Of a DNA stretch of 64,000 bases, positions 18,499 to 26,525 are shown one piece after another. Source of the DNA: CAYWWM01 sp965198025. GTDB taxonomy: Bacteria; Acidobacteriota; Terriglobia; 2-12-FULL-54-10. Under the pieces are notes generated by a model. The model saw only the letters and a program-made list of their open reading frames with translations, ran no database searches and was not told the origin of the DNA. Made by a program: the position numbers and the translations under genes. Position 1 is the first letter of the stretch. Each line of letters opens with the position of its first letter. The DNA lies in contig OZ240237.1 of NCBI GenBank assembly GCA_965198025.1, positions 2,852,001 through 2,916,000 on the forward strand. Direction: 5' to 3'.

Positions 18499-18685
18499 GT
18501 TCTTATTTCATCCAAGCGCCGCTCACAAGTCTTCCCTCACTGGCATTGCCAGGCCGCCGAGAAGCGGGCAAGGGTCATCATAGTTAATTCCCAAAGCGTT
18601 TGTCCAGTTGCCGCCAGCGGGCGGCAGCGCGTCGCTTGACTCGAATTTCCCGGATGCGGTCTAATCCGAACCAGGGAACGAACCC

Positions 18686-19861
18686 ATGGCTCCGTCTCAG
18701 CAGCCGGTCCTGATCGTCGGCGGCGGCATCGGCGGACTTGCCGCTGCGCTGGCACTCGCGCGCAAAGGCCAGCGCACCCACGTGCTGGAGCAGGCGTCCG
18801 AGTTCAGGGAAATCGGCGCCGGCATCCAGCTCGGCCCCAACGTGTTTCGGTTGTTCGACCTCCTGGGGCTCACCGAGCCCGTCAGCCGCATCGCCACCTT
18901 CCCGCCCAGCCTTCTCATGATGGACTGCATCACGGCGGAGGTGGTCACGCGCATTCCGCTGGGTCAGGACTTTCTGGACCGCTTCCATCATCCCTACGCG
19001 CTCATCCATCGTGCCGACTTGCTCGACTGTTTCGTCGATGCCTGCCGGAAATCGGATTGGATCACACTCGAAACCTCGCGCAAGGTGACTTCCCTGACCG
19101 ACCACGGCGACCGTGTTTCCGTGACCACGGAAGACGGCGGGGCGTACGAAGGCACGGCGCTGATCGGTGCCGACGGCCTGTGGTCCACCATCCGCGCCCT
19201 GTTGCTTCAGGACGGCAAACCGCGCGTCTCGGGCCACATCGCCTATCGCGCCGTGGTCCAGACGGAAGCGATCCCGGAGGACATGCGCTGGCCCGACATG
19301 GCGTTCTGGGCGGGCGAGCGGACGCATCTGGTCCACTACCCCATCCGCGCCGGCAAGCTTACGAATCTGGTCGCCGTCTTCCACAGCAGCCGTTATGAAG
19401 AGGGCTGGGACAGCTACGGCGACCCGGCCGAACTGCGCGAACGCTTCGCCCAAACCTGCGAGCCGGTGCGGCACATGCTCTCGAAGATCGAGACCTGGCG
19501 CATGTGGGTGCTCTGCGACCGCGAGCCGGTGAAGTGCTGGACGCGCGGCCGCGTGGCGCTCCTGGGCGACGCGGCCCACCCGATGCTCCAGTATCTGGCG
19601 CAGGGAGGGTGCATGGCCGTCGAGGACGCCATGTGCGTCGCGGACCAGTTGGAGCGGACCGGCGGTGATTTCGAGCGTGCTTTTCAGGCATACAATCAGA
19701 TGCGGTACTTGCGGACCGCTCGTGCCCAGATCATGGCTCGCCTGTACGGCGAGGTGTATCATGCCTCAGGCGTTGTCCGCGAGGTCCGCAATCAGTTGCT
19801 CTCGCAGCACACACCGCAGCAGGCCTATGAGGGTCTCGCCTGGATTTACGACGGAGGATAG
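18686..19861 (+). CDS. FAD-dependent 3-hydroxybenzoate 6-hydroxylase-type monooxygenase
   Basis: 391 residues. The N-terminal Rossmann motif VGGGIGG (residues 11-17) binds FAD, and GDAAHPM near residues 293-299 is the second FAD motif of class A flavoprotein monooxygenases. The segments EIGAGIQLGPNVFR and YALIHRADL closely resemble 3-hydroxybenzoate 6-hydroxylases, which make gentisate; salicylate hydroxylases are the next closest group. The neighbouring gentisate dioxygenase (21312) supports gentisate as product. The stop is 4 nt before the next start, with a GGAGGA site spanning the gap, so the genes form an operon. Substrate is inferred from similarity plus context. Confidence 0.82.
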   Translation: MAPSQQPVLIVGGGIGGLAAALALARKGQRTHVLEQASEFREIGAGIQLGPNVFRLFDLLGLTEPVSRIATFPPSLLMMDCITAEVVTRIPLGQDFLDRFHHPYALIHRADLLDCFVDACRKSDWITLETSRKVTSLTDHGDRVSVTTEDGGAYEGTALIGADGLWSTIRALLLQDGKPRVSGHIAYRAVVQTEAIPEDMRWPDMAFWAGERTHLVHYPIRAGKLTNLVAVFHSSRYEEGWDSYGDPAELRERFAQTCEPVRHMLSKIETWRMWVLCDREPVKCWTRGRVALLGDAAHPMLQYLAQGGCMAVEDAMCVADQLERTGGDFERAFQAYNQMRYLRTARAQIMARLYGEVYHASGVVREVRNQLLSQHTPQQAYEGLAWIYDGG

Positions 19862-19865
19862 CCTG

Positions 19866-21299
19866 ATGAAAAACAAGCGCCGAATCGCTTTGAGTGCAGC
19901 CTTGCTTCTGGGAACCACGCTGGGACTGGCGCAGCAGCCGAAGGACTATGTGCTGGGGGCGATCGACAGCCGAGCGGCTTTGTATGGCGACGTGGCCGCT
20001 CAGATCTGGGGCTACGCCGAGCTGGGATACCAGGAAGAACAGAGCTCCGCACTGCTGCAAGCGCAACTGCGGGAAGCCGGCTTTGAGGTCACGGCGGGCG
20101 TGGCGGGAATTCCGACTGCGTTTGTTGCCACCTATGGAAGCGGCAAACCGGTCATCGGCATGCTGGCCGAATTCGACGCGCTGCCGGGTCTGTCGCAGGC
20201 GGCCGTGCCGTTCCGCCAGGCCCGCGTAGAGGACGCCCCCGGGCACGCCTGCGGCCATCATCTCTACGGCACGGCATCCGTCGCCGCAGCCACTGCCGTC
20301 AAGGAGTGGCTGGCTGCCTCGAACCGGTCTGGCACCATTCGATTGTACGGCACGCCCGCCGAGGAGGGCGGTTCCGGCAAAGTGTACCTGGTTCGCGCCG
20401 GACAATTCGACGACACAGATGCGGTCTTGACCTGGCATCCGCGAGACCGCAATGACGCCAGCCCTCATACGAATCTCGCCATCAAGTCGGCCAAGTTCCG
20501 CTTCCACGGCGCGTCGGCGCATGCATCCGGCGCGCCCGAGCGTGGCCGCTCCGCGCTCGACGGCGTCGAGGCCATGAACTACATGGTGAATCTCATGCGC
20601 GAGCATGTGCCCCAGGAAACCCGGATGCATTACGTCATCACGGAAGGCGGTCTCGCTCCCAACGTCGTTCCAGAAACGGCGGAGGTCTACTACTACGTCC
20701 GCCACCCTGATGCGCTGACCCTTGCCGAAATCTGGGAGCGCGTGGCGCAGGCGGCGCGCGGCGCGGCCATGGGCACGGGGACAACCGTCGATTGGGAAAT
20801 CATCGGCGGAAGCCACAACCGGCTCACCAATCTGACGCTGTCCCACCAGGTGCACGCCAATATGGAACGGCTGGGTGGGCTCCAGTACACGGCCGAAGAG
20901 CAGGCCTTTGCCGAAACGATCCGCGAGACGTTTGGCCGGCTGGACATCCCGCTGGGGTCGGAGCGCGAGGTTCAGCCCTTCTCAGAAGGCATTACGATGT
21001 CTTCCTCCGATAATGGCGACGTAAGCTGGAATGTTCCCATGGCGACCTTCTACGCGGCAACGTGGGTGCCCGGGACCGCCTCGCATAGCTGGCAAGCGGT
21101 GGCCGCCGGAGGAATGAGCATCGGCCAGAAGGGCATGCTGCTGGCGGCGAAGGTCCTGGCGACGACCGCCGTCGATCTCTTTCTGGATACTTCCCTCATC
21201 GAGAAGGCTCGCAATGAGTGGGAAGAGAAACGCGGGCCGAACTTCGAATACACGCCGCTGCTGGGAGACCGGGGGCCGCCGCTCGACTATCGGGAATAA
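19866..21299 (+). CDS. Secreted M20-family amidohydrolase (AbgB-like)
   Basis: 477 residues from ATG 19866, preceded by GGAGGA inside the end of the hydroxylase gene. A signal peptide (MKNKRRIALSAALLLG...LAQQ) predicts export. M20 metal-site motifs are present: AEFDALPG, GHACGHHLYG (around residues 126-135), AEEGG and the dimerisation-domain segment KFRFHGASAHASGAPERGR. It resembles AbgB, which splits p-aminobenzoyl-glutamate. Its place between a hydroxybenzoate hydroxylase and a gentisate dioxygenase suggests it frees an aromatic acid from an amide conjugate before uptake; this is an inference from context. Downstream spacing is 12 nt. Confidence 0.82.
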   Translation: MKNKRRIALSAALLLGTTLGLAQQPKDYVLGAIDSRAALYGDVAAQIWGYAELGYQEEQSSALLQAQLREAGFEVTAGVAGIPTAFVATYGSGKPVIGMLAEFDALPGLSQAAVPFRQARVEDAPGHACGHHLYGTASVAAATAVKEWLAASNRSGTIRLYGTPAEEGGSGKVYLVRAGQFDDTDAVLTWHPRDRNDASPHTNLAIKSAKFRFHGASAHASGAPERGRSALDGVEAMNYMVNLMREHVPQETRMHYVITEGGLAPNVVPETAEVYYYVRHPDALTLAEIWERVAQAARGAAMGTGTTVDWEIIGGSHNRLTNLTLSHQVHANMERLGGLQYTAEEQAFAETIRETFGRLDIPLGSEREVQPFSEGITMSSSDNGDVSWNVPMATFYAATWVPGTASHSWQAVAAGGMSIGQKGMLLAAKVLATTAVDLFLDTSLIEKARNEWEEKRGPNFEYTPLLGDRGPPLDYRE

Positions 21300-21311
21300 G
21301 GAGTTCTACAC

Positions 21312-22409
21312 ATGAATCCGCAAACCAACGTTTCGTCGCCGCCAGGTGAGCGCGAGCGCTTCCACGCCGAACTCGAACAGCTCGGCATGAAGCCGCTCTG
21401 GGTCATCTACCGCGACGTGATGACGCGCGAGCCGCGCGCTCGTGAGGTTCCCTACCTTTGGTCCTGGCAAAGCGTGCGGCCGCTGCTGCTGCGCGCCGGT
21501 GAATTGATAACGGCGGAGGAAGCCGAGCGGCGCGTGCTGATGTTCCTGAATCCCGGCAACCCACCGCAGATCGGGGCAACGGCCACGCTGTACGCGGCAG
21601 CGCAGTTGATTCTGCCCGGGGAGACCGCGCGCGCCCACCGGCACTCGCCCGCGGCGCTGCGCTTCATCATCGAGGGTGAGGGGGCCTACACCTGCGTCGA
21701 GGGTGAAAAGATATTCATGGCGCCCGGCGACCTGATCCTGACTCCGGCCATGGTCTGGCACGACCACGGCAACGAAGGCGCCAACCCCGTGATGTGGCTC
21801 GATGGGCTCGATATTCCGCTCACCACGTCGCTCAACTGCATGTTCGTGGAGGGCTACCCGCAAGAGAACCAGGATGAAAGCGCCCCGCGGCAGCGTTCGG
21901 AGAAGCTCTACGGCCGGGGGCTTTTCCCGTCGGAATCGCTGGCCTCGCCCGCCCGGCCCTACTCTCCCGTGTGGGCGTACCGCTGGTCCGAAGCGCGCGA
22001 GGCGCTCGAATTGCTGGCCGGCAGTTCCGACCCCGATCCCTTTGACGGGGCGATCCTGCGATACGTCGATCCCGCGACCGGAGGCGAAGTGCTGCCCACC
22101 ATGGGCTGCCGGCTGCAACTGCTACGCAAGGGGACGCGCACCGCGGCGCACCGCCACACTCCGAGCATCGTCTACCACGTGGCCGAAGGCAGCGGCTATT
22201 CGATCGTTGACGGAGCACGCTTCGACTGGCGCAAGGGGGACACCTTCGCCGTGCCCATCTGGTGCTGGCATGAGCATACAACAGAAAACGAAGACGCCGT
22301 GCTGTTCTCCATAACCGACGAGCCGGTGCTCGCTCCGCTCGGCCTCGTGCGCTCCGAAAGCTACTCCGAGAATGGCGGGTTCCAGAAAGTCCGGTCGTTG
22401 TTCGGGTAG
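21312..22409 (+). CDS. gtdA: Gentisate 1,2-dioxygenase
   Basis: 365 residues, a bicupin. It opens gentisate between C1 and C2 using Fe(II) and O2 to give maleylpyruvate. The N-terminal cupin has the iron ligands in AHRHSPAALRFIIEGEG and MVWHDHGNEG; the second cupin repeats the pattern (AAHRHTPSIVYHVAEGSG, WCWHEHTTENEDAVLFS). The segment VMWLDGLDIPL is typical of the family. ATG 21312 has AAGGAG upstream and follows the amidohydrolase by 12 nt. The stop codon TAG lies in a GTAGCCAC sequence shared with the adjacent REP elements, and the last codons are part of a short direct repeat (GTTCGGGTA). Confidence 0.92.
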   Translation: MNPQTNVSSPPGERERFHAELEQLGMKPLWVIYRDVMTREPRAREVPYLWSWQSVRPLLLRAGELITAEEAERRVLMFLNPGNPPQIGATATLYAAAQLILPGETARAHRHSPAALRFIIEGEGAYTCVEGEKIFMAPGDLILTPAMVWHDHGNEGANPVMWLDGLDIPLTTSLNCMFVEGYPQENQDESAPRQRSEKLYGRGLFPSESLASPARPYSPVWAYRWSEAREALELLAGSSDPDPFDGAILRYVDPATGGEVLPTMGCRLQLLRKGTRTAAHRHTPSIVYHVAEGSGYSIVDGARFDWRKGDTFAVPIWCWHEHTTENEDAVLFSITDEPVLAPLGLVRSESYSENGGFQKVRSLFG

Positions 22410-22421
22410 CCACTTGTTCGG

Positions 22422-22450
22422 GTAACCACGGCACGGAGTTTGTGCCGTGG
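22422..22450 (+). repeat. Inverted boundary REP element
   Basis: GTAA followed by arm CCACGGCAC (22426-22434), loop GGAGTTT and arm GTGCCGTGG (22442-22450); the 9-bp arms pair perfectly. The head tetranucleotide is on the plus strand, opposite to all 15 palindromes in the two arrays that follow. It starts 13 nt after the gtdA stop codon. Confidence 0.7.
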
Positions 22451-22479
22451 GGTTTTTCTGCGTTTGTTCTGGGTTGTCT

Positions 22480-23321
22480 GGTTCCATGTAATCTTGGAGA
22501 GGGCTGGCCGCTTTCTGAAACAACCGGAACAAGCCCACGGCATGAACAGCATGCCGTGGCTACCCCGCTGGTTCCATGTAATCTTTGAGAGGACTGGCCG
22601 CTTTCTGAAACAACCGGAACAAACCCACGGCATGAACAGCATGCCGTGGCTACCCCGCTGGTTCCATGTAATCTTTGAGAGGACTGGCCGCTTTCTGAAA
22701 CAACCGGAACAAACCCACGGCATGAACAGCATGCCGTGGCTACCCCGCTGGTTCCATATAATCTTGGAGAGGACTGGCCGCTTTCTGAAACAACCGGAAC
22801 AAACCCACGGCATGAACAGCATGCCGTGGCTACCCCGCTGGTTCCATGTAATCTTGGAGAGGGCTTGTCACTTTCTGAAACGACCCGGAACAAACCCACG
22901 GCATGAACAGCATGCCGTGGCTACCCTTCTGGTTCCATGTGATCTTGGAGAGGGCTTGTCACTTTCTGAAACGACCCGGAACAAGCCCACGGCATGAACA
23001 GCATGCCGTGGCTACCCCGCTGGTTCCATGTGATCTTGGAGAGGGCTTGCCGCTTTCTGAAACGACCCGGAACAAGCCCACGGCATGAACAGCATGCCGT
23101 GGCTACCCTTCTGGTTCCATGTGAGAGGGCTGGCCGCTTTCTGCAACGACCCGGAACAAGCCCACGGCATGAACAGCATGCCGTGGCTACCCTTCTGGTT
23201 CCATGTAATCTTGGAGAGGGCTGGCCGCTTTCTGAAACAACCGGAACAAACCCACGGCATGAACAGCATGCCGTGAAACGACCGGAACAAACCCACGGCA
23301 TGAACAGCATGCCGTGGCTAC
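22480..23321 (-). repeat. REP array, left part (10 palindromes)
   Basis: Tandem array of about 90-nt units. Each unit has a linker starting GGTTCCATGT and a palindrome with arms CCACGGCATG and CATGCCGTGG around a 5-nt AACAG loop. Palindromes start at 22535, 22625, 22715, 22805, 22896, 22987, 23078, 23162, 23252 and 23293, so spacing is 90-91 nt except for deletions near 23123 and 23275. On the minus strand each palindrome except the truncated one at 23252 is preceded by GTAG, the conserved head of REP elements. Unit length is a multiple of three, which produces long meaningless open frames on both strands. Confidence 0.9.
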
Positions 23322-23357
23322 CCTTCGGTTTGGCTTGTTCCTTGCTTAGGAAACCGT

Positions 23358-23846
23358 GTGTCTAACGTAAAGCGCCTACTCCTCACGGCCCGAACTTTCT
23401 TCGTAACTGTGAATCTTCTGAGAAATCTTCCGCACCTCACGGAGGACGAGTTTTCCTTACTTGCCGCTGCAATCAAAGAATCCCGGGACAAGCTGGGCTT
23501 TCCCCTATACGGCTACGTTCTCATGCCCGATCATTGGCATGCCCTGATCGGAGTAAACGACCCACTGACCATCTCTCGGGTGGTGCAGGATATCAAGTGG
23601 ACCTCCTCCCGCCGTCTGAATCGCCACAGAAACCGCACCGGCCCGTTGTGGCAGCATCAGTTCTGGGACCGCTTTGTTCGCCACATGGAAGAATTCAGCC
23701 ACCGGCTGGCCTACATGCATCTCAACCCTGTGCGGAAATGCTTGGTGAAATATCCCGAGGATTGGAAGTGGTCGAGTCATAATAGTTTGTCTATGGACCA
23801 ATCGGTTGTGGCCCGCTGTCCCATTCGGGTTGATTGTGCAGTGTAG
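23358..23846 (+). CDS. REP-associated tyrosine transposase (RAYT, Y1_Tnp family)
   Basis: 162 residues from GTG 23358, with AGGA 7 nt upstream. The HUH metal-binding motif is H59-W-H61 in YVLMPDHWHALI, and the catalytic tyrosine is expected at Y119 in LAYMHLNPVRKCLV, the hallmark RAYT motif. These IS200/IS605-related single-strand nucleases recognise and cut REP hairpins and are thought to spread them. All catalytic residues are intact and length is normal. REP arrays flank the gene 37 nt upstream and directly downstream, so it is the likely processing enzyme for these repeats. It lies in the same direction as the gentisate genes but is not functionally part of them. Confidence 0.92.
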   Translation: MSNVKRLLLTARTFFVTVNLLRNLPHLTEDEFSLLAAAIKESRDKLGFPLYGYVLMPDHWHALIGVNDPLTISRVVQDIKWTSSRRLNRHRNRTGPLWQHQFWDRFVRHMEEFSHRLAYMHLNPVRKCLVKYPEDWKWSSHNSLSMDQSVVARCPIRVDCAV

Positions 23847-24263
23847 ACCCGGAACAAACCCACGGCATGAACAACATGCCGTGGCTACCCCGCTGGTTCC
23901 ATGTGATCTTGGAGAGGGCTGGCCGCTTTCTGAAACAAACCCGGAACAAACCCACGGCATGAACAGCATGCCGTGGCTACCCCGCTGGTTCCATGTGATC
24001 TTGGAGAGGGCTTGTCACTTTCTGAAACGACCCGGAACAAACCCACGGCATGAACAGCATGCCGTGGCTACACCGCTGGGTTGTCTGGTTCCATGTAATC
24101 TTTGAGAGGGCTGGCCGCTTTCTGAAACAACCGGAACAAACCCACGGCATGAACAACATGCCGTGGCTACCCCGCTGGTTCCATGTAATCTTTGAGAGGG
24201 CTGGCCGCTTTCTGAAACAACCGGAACAAACCCACGGCATGAACAGCATGCCGTGGCTACCCC
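23847..24263 (-). repeat. REP array, right part (5 palindromes)
   Basis: Continues the same units beyond the transposase stop codon. Palindromes start at 23860, 23952, 24043, 24142 and 24232; the loop is AACAG or AACAA. Orientation is the same as in the left array (GTAG head on the minus strand; the third copy reads CTACACC rather than CTACCCC after it). Spacing is 90-99 nt, the longest including an extra GGGTTGTCT that also occurs at 22471. The array ends 20 nt before the GTG of the FAA hydrolase gene. Confidence 0.9.
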
Positions 24264-24282
24264 AAAAGGAATTCCCGCACTC

Positions 24283-25269
24283 GTGAAGCTAGTCAGCTAC
24301 CTCTTATCCGAAGAAACCCGGCTCGGCGCGCTGAGCGATTCGGGCGATTTGATTATTGATTTGAGCCGCGCGCATCGCGAGCTCATGTTCGCGAGTCGTG
24401 GTTTGTTCAAAGACCGGCAGGTTGCGATGCCCTTGCCGACCGATATGATCGAGTTCCTCGAACGCGGCGCGGAAGGGCTACAGACGGCGAAGGAAGCGCT
24501 CGCATACGTCGAAGAGCAAATGCAGAGCGCGAAGGAAGAGTATCTACGGCGGGGCACGCTGCTGCCGCTCGCAACCACGCAGCTTCTTGCGCCGGTTCCC
24601 CGCCCTCCCAAGCTGATTGCGGCGTGGGTCAACTATGAAGAACACGGCAAGGAGGCAACGGTACAGGCGCCGCGGAGCGCGCCGCTGTTCTTCACGAAGT
24701 GGCCGACCGCCGTCATCGGTCCCGGCCAGCCGATTACCCTGCCGCGCATCAGCCAGAAGGTGGACTACGAGGCCGAGCTGGCGCTGGTGATTGGCGCCGG
24801 AGGAAAGAACATTTCGGCGGAAAATGCCTACGACCACATCGCCGGCTACACGATTCTGAACGACGTGAGCGCGCGGGATTTTTCGCTGCGCGTTCTGCTT
24901 GGGACGCCGGGGCCGTCCGACATCCAGAAATCGTTCGACACGTTCGCACCGATGGGACCTTGCCTCGTGACGCGCGATGAAATTCCCGACCCGCACGCGC
25001 TCGGCATCCGACTGCGCATCGGGGACGAGGTTTTGCAGGACGACACCACCGGCTCGATGGTCCACGGCATTCCGGCGATCATCGCGTATCTATCCTCCAT
25101 CGCCACTCTGGAACCGGGCGACGTGATCTCCACGGGCACACCCTCGGGGGTAGGTTTCACGCGCACGCCGCCGCGCTGGCTGCGGCCGGGCGAGACCGTC
25201 CGCATCGAAATTGATAAGATTGGAGTGTTGGAGAACCCGGTGGTTGCGGAATCCGGGACACAATCGTAA
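24283..25269 (+). CDS. Fumarylacetoacetate hydrolase family protein
   Basis: 328 residues from GTG 24283 (MKLVSYLLSEETRLGAL, the usual FAH-family opening), with AAAGGA 12 nt upstream. An earlier GTG at 24253 lies inside the last REP palindrome and is unlikely. The C-terminal hydrolase core includes KLIAAWVNYEEHGKE, KVDYEAELALVIGAGGKN (acidic metal ligands), GYTILNDVSARDFSLR, DEIPDPHALGIRLRIGDE and GDVISTGTPSGVGF. With gentisate dioxygenase upstream it probably hydrolyses maleyl- or fumarylpyruvate to pyruvate and a C4 acid; the exact substrate is inferred. The REP/RAYT insertion separates it from the rest of the cluster. Confidence 0.85.
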   Translation: MKLVSYLLSEETRLGALSDSGDLIIDLSRAHRELMFASRGLFKDRQVAMPLPTDMIEFLERGAEGLQTAKEALAYVEEQMQSAKEEYLRRGTLLPLATTQLLAPVPRPPKLIAAWVNYEEHGKEATVQAPRSAPLFFTKWPTAVIGPGQPITLPRISQKVDYEAELALVIGAGGKNISAENAYDHIAGYTILNDVSARDFSLRVLLGTPGPSDIQKSFDTFAPMGPCLVTRDEIPDPHALGIRLRIGDEVLQDDTTGSMVHGIPAIIAYLSSIATLEPGDVISTGTPSGVGFTRTPPRWLRPGETVRIEIDKIGVLENPVVAESGTQS

Positions 25270-25290
25270 ACGACCGCTCGCAAACCGAAC

Positions 25291-26475
25291 ATGACACCCG
25301 CCGGCATTTACTTGAGTATTCCGTTTTGCCGCCAGAAGTGCACCTATTGCAACTTCGCCTCGGAAGCACGCGCGGCGGAGTCGTTGCCGGAATATCTGGG
25401 GCTGCTGGAAGCGGAGATTCGCAGCCGGGCCACACTTTGGCCGGCAGCCGGCATCCCCCCTTGGGACGAAGTCACTGCGGACACGATCTACCTGGGCGGC
25501 GGAACGCCGGGGCTGCTCACGGGCAAGCAACTGGCCGGCCTTCTGCGCACGGCGCGAGCGTCATTTCACGCCAAACGCACAGCCGCAGAGATCGAGGTGA
25601 CGCTCGAGGCCAGCCCCGAAAACGTTACCGCGGCAAACGCCGGCGCATGGGCAACCTGCGGCGTCACCCGCATCAGCATGGGCGTGCAATCGATGGTCAC
25701 CGCAGAGCTGCGTGCCGTGGGCCGGACGCATGACGCCGAGACGGTGCGCTGTGCGACCGCCAGTTTGCGCGCTGCCGGGATCGACAACATCTCCGTCGAT
25801 CTGATTGCGGGGCTTCCCCACCAGTCTCCCGAGAGCTGGCGCGTGTCGCTGGATCGCTTGCTCGAACTCGAGCCCGCGCATTTCTCGGTCTACATGCTCG
25901 AGGTAGATGAAGACAGCCGCCTGGGGCGCGAGCTGCTCGCAGGCGGGAGCCGCTACCGCGCAGGCGCAGTCCCGGCAGAAGAGCAGGTTGCGGACTTCTA
26001 CTGCGCGGCGGTCGAAACGCTGCTCGGGGCCGGTTACGAGCAATACGAGATCTCGAACTTCGCCCGGCCGGAGTGCAAATCGCGGCACAACTGGAAGTAC
26101 TGGACCAACGCTCCTTACTTCGGATTCGGCGTGGACGCGCATTCCTATGACGGCGAGCGGCGGTGGGCGAACACCGATTCGATTGAAACCTATCTCAGGA
26201 AAGTCGCCCAGGGGAAATCGCCCGTTGTGGAATGCAAAGTTCTGGCCCGGCAGGAGCAGATCGAAGAGCGCCTGTTTCTCGGGTTGCGTCGGCGCGTCGG
26301 CGTGTCGCTGCCGGAACTGGCCGCCGAGTTCCCGATTGACGTGGCGGAGCGGTACAATGGAGCCATACAGGAATTCGTGGAGGCCGGCTGGGTCGAGCAA
26401 AGCGGCGGCCGCCTGCGACTGACGGATCGCGGCCTGTTGTTCTCGAATGAAGTGTTCGCAGGCTTCCTGCCATAG
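25291..26475 (+). CDS. hemW: Radical SAM protein HemW (haem chaperone, HemN-like)
   Basis: 394 residues. The [4Fe-4S]/SAM motif C13-RQK-C17-TY-C20 near the N-terminus is typical of HemW, and the glycine-rich SAM segment is TIYLGGGTPGLL. Further conserved stretches are ISMGVQSM, SVDLIAGLPHQSPESW, HFSVYMLE, YEQYEISNFARPECKSRHNWKYW and FGFGVDAHSY. HemW is thought to bind and deliver haem rather than act as the oxygen-independent coproporphyrinogen oxidase HemN. The C-terminal winged-helix-like domain (RLFLGLRRRVGVSLPEL) is present. It follows the FAA gene by 21 nt and probably shares its transcript. Confidence 0.9.
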   Translation: MTPAGIYLSIPFCRQKCTYCNFASEARAAESLPEYLGLLEAEIRSRATLWPAAGIPPWDEVTADTIYLGGGTPGLLTGKQLAGLLRTARASFHAKRTAAEIEVTLEASPENVTAANAGAWATCGVTRISMGVQSMVTAELRAVGRTHDAETVRCATASLRAAGIDNISVDLIAGLPHQSPESWRVSLDRLLELEPAHFSVYMLEVDEDSRLGRELLAGGSRYRAGAVPAEEQVADFYCAAVETLLGAGYEQYEISNFARPECKSRHNWKYWTNAPYFGFGVDAHSYDGERRWANTDSIETYLRKVAQGKSPVVECKVLARQEQIEERLFLGLRRRVGVSLPELAAEFPIDVAERYNGAIQEFVEAGWVEQSGGRLRLTDRGLLFSNEVFAGFLP

Positions 26476-26525
26476 ACCATTCGTCAGCGGCTTTGACGGG
26501 GCTTCGGCCTGAAGGAGGACTTTCC

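Noticed and set aside
22440..23310. Long open frames encoding repeated MNSMPWLPRWFHVI-type peptides on both strands
   Set aside because: They are produced by the 90-nt REP units, whose length is a multiple of three; the frames change strand and register, have no ribosome sites, and match no protein family.
22480..24263. CRISPR array
   Set aside because: The whole 90-nt unit is repeated, without unique spacers, and no cas genes are near; palindromes with GTAG heads plus a RAYT explain it better.
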